From: Oryzomonas sagensis
Lineage (GTDB): Bacteria; Desulfobacterota; Desulfuromonadia; Geobacterales; Pseudopelobacteraceae
Assembly (NCBI RefSeq): GCF_008802355.1
Contig: NZ_VZRA01000002.1
Span: forward strand, 65,709-129,708
DNA length: 64,000 nucleotides
Direction of reading: 5' to 3'
The notes below the pieces were generated by a model. It was not told where the DNA came from, made no database searches, and worked only from the letters and a program-made list of their open reading frames with translations. Position numbers and translations under genes: made by a program. Every line of letters begins with the position of its first letter. The stretch's first letter is position 1. Positions 25,775 through 36,692 of the stretch are shown piece by piece.

Positions 25775-26896
25775 ATGCGTAAAGAGATATTGAAATCCGT
25801 GAAGCGGGTGGTGATCAAGATCGGCAGCCGGGTGCTGACCGATGCCGACGGCGCCCTGGATCTGGCGGTCATCGGGCGAATCTGCCGCGATCTCGCCGCG
25901 TTGCACGCCCGGCACCTGCAGGTGGTGGTGGTGTCGTCCGGCGCCATCGCCGCCGGCAGGAGCGAATTGGGGCTGACGGACAAGCCCCGGACCATCCCCC
26001 ACAAGCAGGCGGCGGCGGCCATCGGCCAGTCGCTCCTCATGCGGGCCTACGAAGAGGCCCTGGAGCCGCACGGCCTGAAGGCGGCCCAGATCCTCCTGAC
26101 CAGCGAGGACCTGGTCAACCGGCAGCGGTTCCTCAACGCCCGCGCCACCATGGACGCCCTCCTGGGCTTCGGCATCATCCCGGTAATCAACGAGAACGAC
26201 ACCGTGGTGGTGGACGAGATCAAGTTCGGGGACAACGACAACCTGTCGGCCCTGGTCACCAACGTGGCCGAGGCCCAACTGCTCTTGATCCTGACCGATA
26301 TCGAGGGGTTCTACAGCGCCGATCCCCACCATGACCCGGAAGCCCGGCTGATACCCCTGGTGAAGGGGGTCACCCGCGAGGTGGAACGGGCGGCGGGGGG
26401 GGCCGAGTCCACTGTCGGCACCGGCGGCATGGCCACCAAGGTGGCGGCGGCCAAGAAGGCCGGCAAGAACGGCGTCCCGACCATCATGGTGGACGGCAAG
26501 CGGGACGGGATCATCGCCGCGGCCCTGCGGGGCGACGAGGTGGGCACCCTGTTCCTCCCCGCCGCCGTGGGGCTGAACCGGCGCAAACACTGGATCGCCT
26601 ACACCCTCAAGCCGTCCGGCAGGGTGGTGGTGGACGAAGGGGCGCGGGAGGTGCTGCTGAAACGGGGCAAGAGCCTTCTGCCATCAGGCGTGGTGCGGGT
26701 CGAGGGGCGTTTCGACCGGGGCGGGTGCGTGCGGATCTGCGGTCCGGACGGCGTGGAGTTCGCCCGGGGGCTGTCGGACTACTCCAGCGCCGAAACGGCC
26801 CGGCTGGTGGGGAAAAAGAGCAGCGAGATCGACGATATCCTGGGGTATCACTACGGGGATGTGATCATCCACCGGGACAACCTGGTGGTCTTGTAA
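25775..26896 (+). CDS. proB: Glutamate 5-kinase
   Basis: A 373-residue enzyme for the first step of proline synthesis: ATP-dependent phosphorylation of glutamate to gamma-glutamyl phosphate. Residues about 1-255 are an amino-acid kinase domain: [12 protein letters not shown] at the N-terminus, [12 protein letters not shown], and [13 protein letters not shown] with the [10 protein letters not shown] motif. A C-terminal PUA domain (about 275-373) is present, as in the full-length bacterial enzymes. Feedback control by proline is typical of the family. The ATG at 25775 is preceded by AGGA. The next gene starts 12 bases downstream. Confidence 0.95.
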   Translation: MRKEILKSVKRVVIKIGSRVLTDADGALDLAVIGRICRDLAALHARHLQVVVVSSGAIAAGRSELGLTDKPRTIPHKQAAAAIGQSLLMRAYEEALEPHGLKAAQILLTSEDLVNRQRFLNARATMDALLGFGIIPVINENDTVVVDEIKFGDNDNLSALVTNVAEAQLLLILTDIEGFYSADPHHDPEARLIPLVKGVTREVERAAGGAESTVGTGGMATKVAAAKKAGKNGVPTIMVDGKRDGIIAAALRGDEVGTLFLPAAVGLNRRKHWIAYTLKPSGRVVVDEGAREVLLKRGKSLLPSGVVRVEGRFDRGGCVRICGPDGVEFARGLSDYSSAETARLVGKKSSEIDDILGYHYGDVIIHRDNLVVL

Positions 26897-26908
26897 CGCA
26901 GGATTTCC

Positions 26909-27514
26909 ATGACCACATTGCCACTGTCCGAACACATTTTCGGGGTCGCCTCGTCCACACCCGCCATGCTGGCGGTGCTGAAGCTCTTCCTCCTCCCCGT
27001 CGGAGGCGGAATCCCTGCCGGTGTCATGCTCGCCAGCGCCAAGGGGCTGGCCTGGCCCATCACCACACTGCTCTACCTGGTCTCGGATGTTGTCCTGGCC
27101 CTTGCATTTGAACCGATCCTTCGGCTTCTCGCAACAGCGTGCGGAAAAATTCCCGTATTAACCCGTCTCAGCAAAGCTTTAACGGCCGCAACGGCCCGGA
27201 GCGCGGCACATTTCGGCGGCACCGGCGCAGGTCCCGTTACGCTCATTATGATTGCCTTTGGCATCGATCCCATGACCGGGCGGGCCTCGGCGCTCGCGGC
27301 CGGTCACGGCTTCCTTGCCGGCTGGGCCTTTGCCATCGTTGGCGACATGCTCTATTTCGCCGTCATCGCGCTCACGACGCTGCGTCTGAACTCGTACTTT
27401 CGGGACCCGAACACGACCATGCTGATCGTCCTCGGCGCGATGTTCGGCGTGCCCATGCTGGTACGCTATTTCCGTTCAAGACGATTGTCCCTTCAAGGGG
27501 CTGGGGTAGAGTGA
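26909..27514 (+). CDS. Uncharacterised multi-pass membrane protein
   Basis: A 201-residue hydrophobic protein with about five membrane segments, for example LAVLKLFLLPVGGGIPAGVML, ITTLLYLVSDVVLALAF, and TMLIVLGAMFGVPMLV near the C-terminus. A Gly/Ala-rich, moderately polar stretch in the middle (ARSAAHFGGTGAGPVTLIMIAFGI) could line a path. There is no known family motif. It lies 12 bases after proB on the same strand and before a strong bidirectional terminator, so it is probably the last gene of the operon. There is no direct evidence for a transport substrate. Confidence 0.65.
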   Translation: MTTLPLSEHIFGVASSTPAMLAVLKLFLLPVGGGIPAGVMLASAKGLAWPITTLLYLVSDVVLALAFEPILRLLATACGKIPVLTRLSKALTAATARSAAHFGGTGAGPVTLIMIAFGIDPMTGRASALAAGHGFLAGWAFAIVGDMLYFAVIALTTLRLNSYFRDPNTTMLIVLGAMFGVPMLVRYFRSRRLSLQGAGVE

Positions 27515-27583
27515 TTCATATCCAGGCCCGGTTCGTCTGCGGGTAAAAGACAACAACCCGCAATTGTTCCGTGGACATAACGC

Positions 27584-27621
27584 AAACGACCTCCGGGGGG
27601 AAGCCACCCCGGAGGTCGTTT
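27584..27621. terminator. Bidirectional terminator between convergent operons
   Basis: AAACGACCTCCGGGG at 27584-27598 and CCCCGGAGGTCGTTT at 27607-27621 are perfect inverted repeats of 15 bp with an 8-base loop. A-rich and T-rich flanks suit termination from both sides. It sits between the proB operon and the minus-strand rpsU-rpoD region. Confidence 0.82.
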
Positions 27622-27650
27622 GGTATCATGTTATGGTAGTTGTTATGCGC

Positions 27651-28949
27651 TTATTTCCCCTGCACCACGGCGGCGCTGGAGGCGAAGGTTTCCTTGCGCT
27701 GCAGTTGCCCGTTGAACACCTCCACCCGGTACCGCACCTCCTGCCCGATGGCGCTGTCGCCGCGCACCCGCAGGTTGAGGTAGTATTCCGACATCTTGCC
27801 GGTCTCCAGGGGATCGATCTTGAACGACAGGGCATCGGCCCCCTCGCGGTGGAACTGGGGATTCTCGGCGTCCGGGAATTCGAACTGGGGCGGCAGGATC
27901 AGCCGTCCGGTCAACTCCTGGGCCGTTTGGGACCCGATGTTCAGCACGGTCATGCGGTAGCGGACCTGTCCGCCCGGGACGATGCCCTGGCCGGCCGGGC
28001 GGGCAACCACACGCACCAGCGGCGCGGTGATGGTCACCAGGGTCTCCTGCGTCAGTGCGACATCGGCGAAGCGTGCGGAAACCGCCTTGAGCGACACGCT
28101 CTTGCGTTCGCCATCCACCCGGTCGGAGGGGATATGGAACGCGATGGCGCCCTTGAAGGACTGCCCCGCCCCGACGGTCACCCGGTCGGTTGCCGCGCCC
28201 GGCGTCGTCCCGGCCGACAGCTGCGCGCCGTATTCCGCGGGGGCGCTGACCTCCAGGAGGTACTCCTCGCTGTTTTTGGTGTTGTTGGCGATCTCGAAGG
28301 GGAGCGTCCCGTTCTGGCCCGCCAGGGCGATCCGGCTCTTCTCCACGGTGATGGTGGTGGCGGTGCGGATCGTCTCCTTGGCGGCCTTCTCAGCCGCAAT
28401 CCGTTCCCGCTCCCTCCGTTCCAGCTCGGCCTTCTCCCGGGCGATGCGTTCCTGCTCGGCCTTGAGCCGGGCCAGGCGCTCCTGTTCCTGTTTCTCGGCG
28501 ATGGCCCGCTCGATGGCGAGCTGCTCGTTGCGCACCTTGACGGCGGCCATGTGCAGCGCCCTGTTCTCCGTGAGCTTTTCGCCCTTGTGCTGGCGCGCCC
28601 CCAGGGTGAGCAGGTCGTCCTCGATGCTCGACCGCAAGGGGGTGGCCGGAAATTCGCTGAGGAACTGGTTGACGGTCCGGGCCGCCAGCGCATTGTCGCC
28701 CGATTTCAGGCCGGAACGGGCCAGGAGCAGCAGGGAGACGTCCTTGAGCGGGGTGTCGGGAAAGAGCTGGGTAAGCTGTTTGACCTTGTCGATGGCCAGG
28801 AGGTAATCCTTCTTCTGGTAGGCGTTGAAGGCCTCGACAAAGAGGTTGGAGTCGTCAAGCTCCGCCGCCGGGGCGCAGAGCGCCCCGGCGAGCAGAAGGA
28901 AAAGGGCCAGCGCCGGGATGATGAGGGAGGTGATCGGTGAACGACGCAC
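27651..28949 (-). CDS. Exported TPR/coiled-coil protein with CARDB-like repeats
   Basis: A 432-residue exported protein. A signal peptide (about 1-29, ending in GALCAPAAE) is followed by a TPR-like region (FVEAFNAYQKKDYLLAIDKV, LLLLARSGLKSGDNALAARTVNQFL). An uninterrupted charged coiled coil, rich in E, R, K and A, spans about residues 140-195. Two Ig-like beta modules follow (about 200-310 and 320-432), each with a strand pattern like cell-adhesion CARDB/DUF11 domains. The start is a GTG at 28949 whose ribosome site overlaps the rpoD stop, so the gene is translationally linked to rpoD. Location: periplasm or outer surface. Function unknown. It is unusual to find such a gene at the end of the primary sigma operon. 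Confidence 0.7.
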   Translation of the reverse strand: MRRSPITSLIIPALALFLLLAGALCAPAAELDDSNLFVEAFNAYQKKDYLLAIDKVKQLTQLFPDTPLKDVSLLLLARSGLKSGDNALAARTVNQFLSEFPATPLRSSIEDDLLTLGARQHKGEKLTENRALHMAAVKVRNEQLAIERAIAEKQEQERLARLKAEQERIAREKAELERRERERIAAEKAAKETIRTATTITVEKSRIALAGQNGTLPFEIANNTKNSEEYLLEVSAPAEYGAQLSAGTTPGAATDRVTVGAGQSFKGAIAFHIPSDRVDGERKSVSLKAVSARFADVALTQETLVTITAPLVRVVARPAGQGIVPGGQVRYRMTVLNIGSQTAQELTGRLILPPQFEFPDAENPQFHREGADALSFKIDPLETGKMSEYYLNLRVRGDSAIGQEVRYRVEVFNGQLQRKETFASSAAVVQGK

Positions 28950-28955
28950 GGGCAG

Positions 28956-30704
<1,749 letters not shown>

Positions 30705-30730
30705 TTTTCACCTCAAATGCAGCCTGCGGG

Positions 30731-32482
30731 CTACAGCTTCGATTTTCTGGTACGCAAGGCGTCGGCCTGCTGCAAGAGCGCCCGGTATGCGTCGCTGTCC
30801 GGATCCAGGACCGCCAGTTGTGCAGCGATGTCGCGGATGGAGTGGAGCGCACGCTTCTCTTTGTTGCGCTTGTAGTTGGCAAGGACCGTTCGCCAGTCTA
30901 TATCAGCCAGGTGATCGTCGTTCACGAGCACCTGGGAGAGAATCCGCCTCTGGTCGGGATCTTCCAGCCGATCCAGGAGGCTCTGCACATCGCCCGGATC
31001 GTCGCCGTTATCGGGCAACGCGAGTACCGCCTCGGCCACCTGCCGGTGCGGTCCCTCGAAGAGATTATCCACCCCGAAGGCGCGGATTTCGCCTCGCGCC
31101 TCGGGATACCTGATCAACAGGGCCAGCAGGGTGTCCTGGGAACGATCCCCCCGATGTGCCGGGGGGTGGCCTCCGGCGGGCATGTCCCGGGCCGTGACCT
31201 GCATCCCTCCCTGGCGCTTGCGGAAAGCGTGCACCGTGATGCCCAGCAGGCGGCAGATCTCCTTCTCGTACAGGTCCCGCTCCACCGGATCGGCGATCTT
31301 CTTGAAGCGGGGGATCACCTCGTCGATGACCCGCACCTTGTTGTCCACGCTGTCCGGCGGGATGCGGACCAACAGGGAACGGACAAAGTGATCGAATATG
31401 GGCCGCGCCTTGTCCCGACAGGCCGTGAAGGCCTCCACCGGGTTTTTGGCCAGAAAACTGTCCGGGTCGTCCCCGCTGGGCAGGGTGATGACGTAGGCCG
31501 GCATGCGCTGATCGAGAAACAACTCCATGGAGCGAAAGGTCGCCTTGAGGCCGGCGGCGTCGCTGTCGAACAGGGTGTAGACCCGTGCCGCGTGGCGCTT
31601 GATCAGCCCCGCATGGATTGTCGTCAACGCGGTGCCGCAGGTGGCGACCACATTGCGTATCCCGGCCCGGTACAGGGCCAGGTGATCGAAATACCCCTCC
31701 ACGATGATGACGCTGTTCTCGGTCCTGATGGCCGGCAAGGCCATGTCCAGGCCGAACATCACCGCGCTTTTGTGATACAGCGGCGATTCGGGCGAGTTGA
31801 TGTACTTGGGGAGCGACGTGTCCAGCACCCGCCCGGCAAAGGCTATGACGCGCCCCTTATGGTCGCGGATCGGGAAGATCAGGCGATTGCGGAACAGGTC
31901 GTGCCAGCCTTTATCCCCTTTACGTAGTATACCCAGTTTTTGGGCGGTTTCCAGGTCCGCGCCACGGGTTTTGAGGTGTTTGGCCAAGCCGTCCCACCGG
32001 TCCGGGGCAAAGCCGAGCCGGTAATCGGCGGCCAGGGCCTCGTCCACGGCCCGATCCTTGAGGTAATTCCTGGCAACCTGTCCCGCGGGTTCCTTGAGGA
32101 GCACCGTCCGGAAATACTCTTCGGCAAGCTCGTTGATCCGCTGGAACTGCTGCCGTTCGTCCTGGGCGTGCCGTTCGGCCGGGGTCAACTGCCGTTCCTC
32201 GATCTCGACCCCGGCTTTGCGGGCCAGGAGCTTGACCGCTTCCGGGAACCCGACCCCCTCCATTTTCATGATGAAGGAGAAGGCGTTGCCCCCCTCGCCG
32301 CAGCCGAAACAGTGAAATACCTCCCGCGCGGGGTTGACGTTGAACGACGGGGTCTTTTCCCCGTGAAACGGACACAGCCCCACATAATTCGCCCCGGCGC
32401 GTCTCAGTTGGACGTAATCCGAGACAACCTCAAGTATGGAGACGCGTTCCGCAATCTCCCGCACCTTTTCTTCGGGGATCAT
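30731..32482 (-). CDS. dnaG: DNA primase
   Basis: A 583-residue primase that lays RNA primers at the replication fork. The zinc-binding domain has CPFHGEKTPSF followed by FHCFGCGEGG, the CHC2 type. The catalytic core includes the TOPRIM motif VIIVEGYFDHLAL near residue 260 and DSDAAG near 310. The C-terminal part (about 435-583) is the helicase-binding domain, more divergent, as usual. The start ATG 32482 overlaps the cvpA stop by 4 bases. It is part of the rpsU-rpoD gene group, where its level is normally low. Confidence 0.96.
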   Translation of the reverse strand: MIPEEKVREIAERVSILEVVSDYVQLRRAGANYVGLCPFHGEKTPSFNVNPAREVFHCFGCGEGGNAFSFIMKMEGVGFPEAVKLLARKAGVEIEERQLTPAERHAQDERQQFQRINELAEEYFRTVLLKEPAGQVARNYLKDRAVDEALAADYRLGFAPDRWDGLAKHLKTRGADLETAQKLGILRKGDKGWHDLFRNRLIFPIRDHKGRVIAFAGRVLDTSLPKYINSPESPLYHKSAVMFGLDMALPAIRTENSVIIVEGYFDHLALYRAGIRNVVATCGTALTTIHAGLIKRHAARVYTLFDSDAAGLKATFRSMELFLDQRMPAYVITLPSGDDPDSFLAKNPVEAFTACRDKARPIFDHFVRSLLVRIPPDSVDNKVRVIDEVIPRFKKIADPVERDLYEKEICRLLGITVHAFRKRQGGMQVTARDMPAGGHPPAHRGDRSQDTLLALLIRYPEARGEIRAFGVDNLFEGPHRQVAEAVLALPDNGDDPGDVQSLLDRLEDPDQRRILSQVLVNDDHLADIDWRTVLANYKRNKEKRALHSIRDIAAQLAVLDPDSDAYRALLQQADALRTRKSKL

Positions 32483-32970
32483 TGTTGTGTGGTGGCTCCG
32501 CTCCGCCAGTGCGAGAGTATTTTATCGCCCGTCTGCGCCAGCAGGCTGGCCGATTCCGTATTCTTGATCCTGGTTTTCAGCTTTTCCGGCATGAAGCCTG
32601 CGGTGGCGGTGCTGAACAGCAGGCTAAGCAACAACACCCCCTCGGCCGTCCCGATCAACAGCCCTCCCACCCGGTTGAGGCCCCCCAGCATGACGAGGCG
32701 CAGGGCGGTGGTGACGATGTTGCCGACAACGTGGACGATGATGCCCGTTATCAGCAGGATCAGGATGAAGGCCAGAAAAGCGCAAATCTGCATCGGCAAA
32801 TGCGTGAGAGCCCGTATCGGCTGTGAAACGGCCGGATAGAAATGATACGCCAGCCAGGCGCCCAGAAGCAGGCCGGCCAGGGAGGAGGCTTCGTTGACGA
32901 GTCCGCGAGCCAGTCCCTTGAGAGCAAAAAAGAGGAGAACCGCTAGAATAATGATATTGAACGCATTCAT
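32479..32970 (-). CDS. cvpA: CvpA-family membrane protein
   Basis: A 163-residue inner-membrane protein with four predicted hydrophobic segments (about 1-20, 28-48, 62-85 and 100-125). The N-terminus MNAFNIIILAVLLFFALKGLARGLV fits the CvpA family, known in E. coli for its effect on colicin V secretion and bile resistance; the molecular function is unclear. Gly and Asn residues at the segment ends and a hydrophilic C-terminus (KLKTRIKNTESASLL) are visible. It overlaps dnaG by 4 bases, an uncommon position for cvpA. A 209-base gap with a long hairpin separates it from yqeY. Confidence 0.75.
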   Translation of the reverse strand: MNAFNIIILAVLLFFALKGLARGLVNEASSLAGLLLGAWLAYHFYPAVSQPIRALTHLPMQICAFLAFILILLITGIIVHVVGNIVTTALRLVMLGGLNRVGGLLIGTAEGVLLLSLLFSTATAGFMPEKLKTRIKNTESASLLAQTGDKILSHWRSGATTQQ

Positions 32971-33092
32971 CGGGGAACCATGTGCCGGCTGTCGGGCAGA
33001 GATATCGGCTTGTGCGCGTCCTCCCGGCGGTTGTTGCTCACGGGGGGCGCCACATTACTCCTGATTGGTACAGACGTCATTGCACAGGCAAT

Positions 33093-33138
33093 TGTTACAC
33101 GGAAGGGGCGATCAAAAGATAGCCCCTTCCGTGTAACA
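33093..33138. other. Long perfect inverted repeat between yqeY and cvpA
   Basis: TGTTACACGGAAGGGGC at 33093-33109 and GCCCCTTCCGTGTAACA at 33122-33138 form a 17-bp perfect stem with a 12-base loop. No T-run follows on either strand, so it is not a standard terminator. In the minus-strand transcript it lies between yqeY and cvpA-dnaG, where a processing or attenuation element would set the ratio of S21 to primase, as in the E. coli rpsU-dnaG-rpoD operon. The role is inferred. Confidence 0.7.
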
Positions 33139-33179
33139 GAATACAGAACTTCGATCACCGGAAACCACCGGCAGGCACA

Positions 33180-33623
33180 TCAGGAGAGCAGCCGCCTGAC
33201 CGTGTCGCTGACGGTCTTCCCGTCAGCCCGGCCCGCCGTCAGGGGGGTAAGGGCCTTCATGACTCGGCCCATGTCCTTGATGCCGTGGGCTTCCGTTTCC
33301 CCGATGACCTTGGCCACCAGTTCGGCGATCTCGTCGCCGGTCAACTGGGCGGGAAGGAAGCCGAGCAGAACCGCCAACTCAGCTTCCTCCTTTGCCACCA
33401 GATCGGGGCGGTTGCCCTCGCCGTAGAGCCGGATCGACTCGCGGCGTTGTTTCACCATGGAGGAGATGACCTCAATGACCCCCTGATCGTCCAACTCCCG
33501 CTGCTGCTCGATCTCGCGGTTCTTGACCGTGGAGCGGACCATGCGAACAGCCGAAAGGCGCAGGTCATCCCGCGCCTTCATGGCTTGTTTCATCGCAGTA
33601 TCAAGCTGTTCCTTGAGTGTCAT
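33180..33623 (-). CDS. yqeY: YqeY/GatB-type tRNA amidotransferase-like protein
   Basis: A 147-residue soluble protein, all helix, beginning MTLKEQLDTAMKQAMKARDDLRL. It contains VISSMVKQRRESIRLYGEGNRPDLV and ends in ALTPLTAGRADGKTVSDTVRRLLS; this last part matches the GatB C-terminal/YqeY fold that binds tRNA in the amidotransferase GatCAB. Free-standing YqeY proteins are common next to rpsU, as here. The exact role is uncertain, though a link to translation or tRNA is probable. It lies 8 bases downstream of rpsU. Confidence 0.87.
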   Translation of the reverse strand: MTLKEQLDTAMKQAMKARDDLRLSAVRMVRSTVKNREIEQQRELDDQGVIEVISSMVKQRRESIRLYGEGNRPDLVAKEEAELAVLLGFLPAQLTGDEIAELVAKVIGETEAHGIKDMGRVMKALTPLTAGRADGKTVSDTVRRLLS

Positions 33624-33631
33624 GCCTTGTC

Positions 33632-33829
33632 CTAATCTACCATCTTACGCTGTTTCTTGAGGGCGCGCTTACGTGCGGCGATCGCCTTTTTCTTCCGTTT
33701 GATGCTTGGCTTCTCGTAGTGCTCGCGTTTGCGAACCTCCGAAAGAATCCCAGCCTTTTCGCACTGTTTCTTGAACTTCTTCAGGGCGAGTTCAAATGGT
33801 TCGTTTTCCTTGATCTTTACTCCCGGCAT
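33632..33829 (-). CDS. rpsU: 30S ribosomal protein S21
   Basis: A 65-residue basic protein: [20 protein letters not shown] at the start, [20 protein letters not shown] in the middle, and a run of K/R to the end. This is the complete S21 pattern, with the two-helix fold that contacts 16S rRNA near the anti-Shine-Dalgarno sequence. It heads the rpsU-yqeY-cvpA-dnaG-rpoD group. The region upstream to 34106 is AT-rich and contains repeat copy A3; a promoter is expected in the AT-rich stretch 33850-33960. Confidence 0.96.
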   Translation of the reverse strand: MPGVKIKENEPFELALKKFKKQCEKAGILSEVRKREHYEKPSIKRKKKAIAARKRALKKQRKMVD

Positions 33830-33973
33830 CCATAATCCCCCCCCTCATTGTAAAGTGGCACATTCCGATGCGTATGACGCCGTTATGTAAGAATTTCGCA
33901 AGATTGTTATCATAACAGCAAATATTCCATTGTCAATATAAAAGTCAATAATGGATCAACATCAAAAATCGAC

Positions 33974-34087
33974 ATCTGCCACAGAGACACGGAGAACGTC
34001 AAAGGCATGACATCTTTTCAGGGGGGCTGCCGGCGCTTTTCCCCAGTTTTTGGTTTTCCTCTGCGTCTCCGTGTCTCTGAGGCAGAT
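33974..34087. repeat. Dispersed repeat family A, copy 3
   Basis: The left arm 33974-34000 contains CTGCCACAGAGACACGGAGA. The right arm 34058-34087 contains CTCTGCGTCTCCGTGTCTCT. The 57-base centre is GC-rich. The element lies between rpsU and hisE, both on the minus strand, leaving about 145 bases of AT-rich DNA before rpsU. Confidence 0.8.
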
Positions 34088-34106
34088 TTGAGATTTTGTC
34101 GGGATG

Positions 34107-34433
34107 TTATGCCGGGCGGGAGTTCTTCTCCTCGATCCCCGAGATGCCGAAACGCCGGCGCAGCTCGGCGAAGATCTCCTCGGGGGGGATGTCGCAGTAC
34201 CCCAGAAGGACCAGGAGATGGAAGACGAGATCGCTGGTCTCGTAGACGATCTCATCGCGTTTGCCCCCCTTGGCGGCGATGACCACCTCGGTCGCCTCTT
34301 CCCCGACCTTCTTGAGGATCTTGTCGATCCCCTTGTGCATCAGGGATGCGGTATAGGAGTTTTCCGTGGGGTTGTTCTTGCGGTCGAGGATGACCTGGTA
34401 CACCGCCTGGATGATATCGTCGCGTTCGTTCAT
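34107..34433 (-). CDS. hisE: Phosphoribosyl-ATP pyrophosphatase
   Basis: A 108-residue all-alpha MazG-type pyrophosphohydrolase, the second step of histidine synthesis. The metal-binding helix is [14 protein letters not shown], and the second acidic helix is [13 protein letters not shown]. The protein is the stand-alone HisE form, not fused to HisI, and HisI is not in the window. The ATG at 34433 overlaps the hisF stop as ATGA. The end is followed by repeat A3, so hisE closes the his cluster. The last residues (EEKNSRPA) are variable in the family. Confidence 0.93.
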   Translation of the reverse strand: MNERDDIIQAVYQVILDRKNNPTENSYTASLMHKGIDKILKKVGEEATEVVIAAKGGKRDEIVYETSDLVFHLLVLLGYCDIPPEEIFAELRRRFGISGIEEKNSRPA

Positions 34434-35191
34434 AATCTTACCGCCACCCCTTTATCGTGAAGATACTGTTTGGCCTCGCCGATGGTGTACTCCCGGTAGT
34501 GGAAGATGGAGGCGGCCAGACAGGCCCCGGCCCCCGCCTTCACGAAGCCGTCGTACAGGTGCTCCAGGTTTCCCACGCCTCCCGAGGCGATGACCGGTAT
34601 GGAGACCGCGTCCACGATGGCCCGGGTCAACTCCAGGTCGTACCCGTCCTTGGTGCCGTCCCGGTCCATGCTGGTGAGGAGGATCTCCCCCGAGCCGTAC
34701 TCCTCCATCCTCACGGCCCATTCCACGGCGTCGATGCCGGTGGGCGTGCGGCCGCCGTGGGTGTAGACCTCCCAGCGCCGCTCGCCCGGCACGCGGCGGG
34801 CGTCGATGGCGACCACGGTGCATTGGGAGCCGAAGCGCTCGGCCGCCTCCTGGACGAATTCCGGCCGCTGCACGGCGGCGGTGTTGATGGAGGTCTTGTC
34901 GGCCCCGGCGTTCAGCAGGCGGCGGATGTCGTCCACGGTGCGGATGCCGCCGCCCACGGTAAGCGGCATGAAGACCCGCTCGGCGGTGCGGCGCACCACG
35001 TCGATGATGATGTCACGCTCGTCGCTGGAGGCGGTGATGTCCAGGAAGGTCAGCTCGTCGGCCCCCTGTCGGTCGTACATCTCGGCGATCTCCACCGGAT
35101 CCCCGGCGTCCCGCAGTTCCAGAAACTGCACCCCTTTGACGACCCGGCCCCCCTTGACGTCCAGGCAGGGGATGATGCGTTTGGTCAGCAT
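34430..35191 (-). CDS. hisF: Imidazole glycerol phosphate synthase cyclase subunit
   Basis: A 253-residue (beta/alpha)8 barrel. The catalytic aspartates are visible: D11 in [15 protein letters not shown] and D130 in VVAIDARR. The phosphate-binding loop is GGGIRT in the first half and [10 protein letters not shown] in the second. It converts PRFAR plus ammonia to imidazole glycerol phosphate and AICAR, with the ammonia coming from HisH. The gap to hisA is a single base, and it overlaps hisE. All key motifs are present, so it should be active. Confidence 0.96.
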   Translation of the reverse strand: MLTKRIIPCLDVKGGRVVKGVQFLELRDAGDPVEIAEMYDRQGADELTFLDITASSDERDIIIDVVRRTAERVFMPLTVGGGIRTVDDIRRLLNAGADKTSINTAAVQRPEFVQEAAERFGSQCTVVAIDARRVPGERRWEVYTHGGRTPTGIDAVEWAVRMEEYGSGEILLTSMDRDGTKDGYDLELTRAIVDAVSIPVIASGGVGNLEHLYDGFVKAGAGACLAASIFHYREYTIGEAKQYLHDKGVAVRL

Positions 35192-35192
35192 G

Positions 35193-35924
35193 TCAGGCCT
35201 CTCCCTTGGTGATGGCGATCGCCTCGGCCAGCTTGATGGCGCCGGTGTACACCGCCTTGCCGGTGATGACCCCGGTGACGCCGCTCTTCTCGATGGCCAT
35301 GAGGTTTCTGAGGTCCTCCAGGCGGGAGACCCCGCCCGAGGCGATCACCGGGATGGCGACGGCTTCGGCCAGAGCCCTGGTGGCCTCCAGGTTGGGCCCC
35401 TGCAACATGCCGTCGCGGCTGATGTCGGTGTAGATGATGGCCGCAACCCCGAACCCCTCGAATTTCCGGGCCAGGTCGGCGGCACTGATGTCGGTCACCT
35501 CGGCCCATCCCTGGACCGCCACCATGCCGTTCTTGGCGTCGATGCCCACCACGATCCGGCCGGGGAACAGGCTGCAGGCCTCCTTCACCAGGTCCGGGTT
35601 GCGCTGGGCTGCCGTGCCGATGATCACCCTCGACACCCCCAGGCTGAGGTAGGCCTCGATGGTGGCCAGGTCGCGGATGCCGCCCCCCAGTTGGGCCGGG
35701 ATGGTGATCGCCTTGATGATGGCCTCGATGGCCGACCGGTTCTTCGGCTCGCCGGCAAAGGCGCCGTCCAGGTCCACGATGTGCAGCAGTTCGGCTCCCT
35801 GGCGCTGCCACTCCAGGGCCTGGGCGGCCGGGTCGTCGTTGAAGACCGTATCCTTATCCATCAGCCCCTGTTCGAGGCGGACGCATTTTCCTTCCTTGAG
35901 ATCAATGGCGGGTATGACGATCAT
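35193..35924 (-). CDS. hisA: Phosphoribosylformimino-5-aminoimidazole carboxamide ribotide isomerase
   Basis: A 243-residue (beta/alpha)8 barrel for the isomerisation step before HisF. It starts [17 protein letters not shown]; the catalytic D8 is in AIDLK and D131 is in [20 protein letters not shown] and [10 protein letters not shown] are the two phosphate-binding loops, typical of HisA. It is coupled to hisF. It is separated from hisH by 141 bases holding repeat copy A4, so hisH may be partly uncoupled from hisA. Confidence 0.95.
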   Translation of the reverse strand: MIVIPAIDLKEGKCVRLEQGLMDKDTVFNDDPAAQALEWQRQGAELLHIVDLDGAFAGEPKNRSAIEAIIKAITIPAQLGGGIRDLATIEAYLSLGVSRVIIGTAAQRNPDLVKEACSLFPGRIVVGIDAKNGMVAVQGWAEVTDISAADLARKFEGFGVAAIIYTDISRDGMLQGPNLEATRALAEAVAIPVIASGGVSRLEDLRNLMAIEKSGVTGVITGKAVYTGAIKLAEAIAITKGEA

Positions 35925-35958
35925 AAGTACCTTTCATTTTGAACACTCAAAAAATAAC

Positions 35959-36059
35959 ATCTGCCACAGAGACACAGAGACACGGAGAACGTCAAAACCG
36001 CAACCTGTTTCTGGTTTTCTCTGTGAACCTCTGTGTCTCTGTGCCTCTGTGGCAGATTC
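35959..36059. repeat. Dispersed repeat family A, copy 4
   Basis: The left arm 35959-35993 holds ATCTGCCACAGAGACACAGA. The right arm 36017-36059 holds CTCTGTGTCTCTGTGCCTCT. The short centre (about 23 bases) leaves a long hairpin in the gap between hisH and hisA, both read on the minus strand. Confidence 0.8.
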
Positions 36060-36065
36060 TAGGCG

Positions 36066-36692
36066 TTAATCCTGCATCGCGGCGAAGTTTTTAAGTATCC
36101 GCAACCCCACGTCCTGGGACTTCTCGGGATGGAACTGGGTGGCGACGATGTTGTCCCGCCAGACCGAGGAGCAGAACCGGATGCCGTAGTCGGTGGTGGT
36201 GGCGGTGACGCCGTCGTCGTCCGGTTTCACGTAGTAGGAGTGCACGAAGTAGACGTTGGCGTTGTCGGCGATCCCCTCGAAGGCGGGGGGGCGGCGCTTG
36301 AAGGAGAGCTGGTTCCACCCCATCTGGGGGACCTTGAGCTTCTCTCCCCCCGCCTCCATCCCTTCGGGGAAACGGAGCACGTGGCCGGGGATCACCCCCA
36401 AGCCCTTGTAGAGGCCGAATTCGGTGCTGTCGGTGAAGAGGAGTTGCATGCCGACGCAGATTCCCAGAAAGGGGCGCCCCTGGGCGATGACCGAGAGGAT
36501 CGGCTCCACGAAGCCGGCGGCCTCCAGGTTGCGCATGCAGTCGCGAAAGGCGCCCACCCCCGGCAGGACGATTTTTTCGGCTTCCAGCACCACCCGGGGA
36601 TCAGCGGTAACCACCGCCTCGAAGCCGACCTTTTCGAAACCCTTCTGGACGGAACGGAGGTTGCCCATCCCGTAGTCGATGATCGCTATCAT
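36066..36692 (-). CDS. hisH: Imidazole glycerol phosphate synthase glutamine amidotransferase subunit
   Basis: A 208-residue class I glutaminase that supplies ammonia to HisF. It begins [15 protein letters not shown]. The nucleophile is C79 in [11 protein letters not shown]. The His and Glu of the triad are in [11 protein letters not shown] near the C-terminus. The start at 36692 overlaps the stop of the upstream chemoreceptor gene in an ATGA. The open frame extends much further upstream, but only as a shadow of the chemoreceptor gene. Coupling to a chemoreceptor rather than to hisB is unusual. No strong ribosome site precedes the start, so it may depend on translation of the upstream gene. 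Confidence 0.95.
   Translation of the reverse strand: MIAIIDYGMGNLRSVQKGFEKVGFEAVVTADPRVVLEAEKIVLPGVGAFRDCMRNLEAAGFVEPILSVIAQGRPFLGICVGMQLLFTDSTEFGLYKGLGVIPGHVLRFPEGMEAGGEKLKVPQMGWNQLSFKRRPPAFEGIADNANVYFVHSYYVKPDDDGVTATTTDYGIRFCSSVWRDNIVATQFHPEKSQDVGLRILKNFAAMQD

Noticed and set aside
32967-33158. A 63-codon minus-strand frame between cvpA and yqeY
   Set aside because: It runs through the 17-bp hairpin and has no ribosome site, so it is intergenic by structure.
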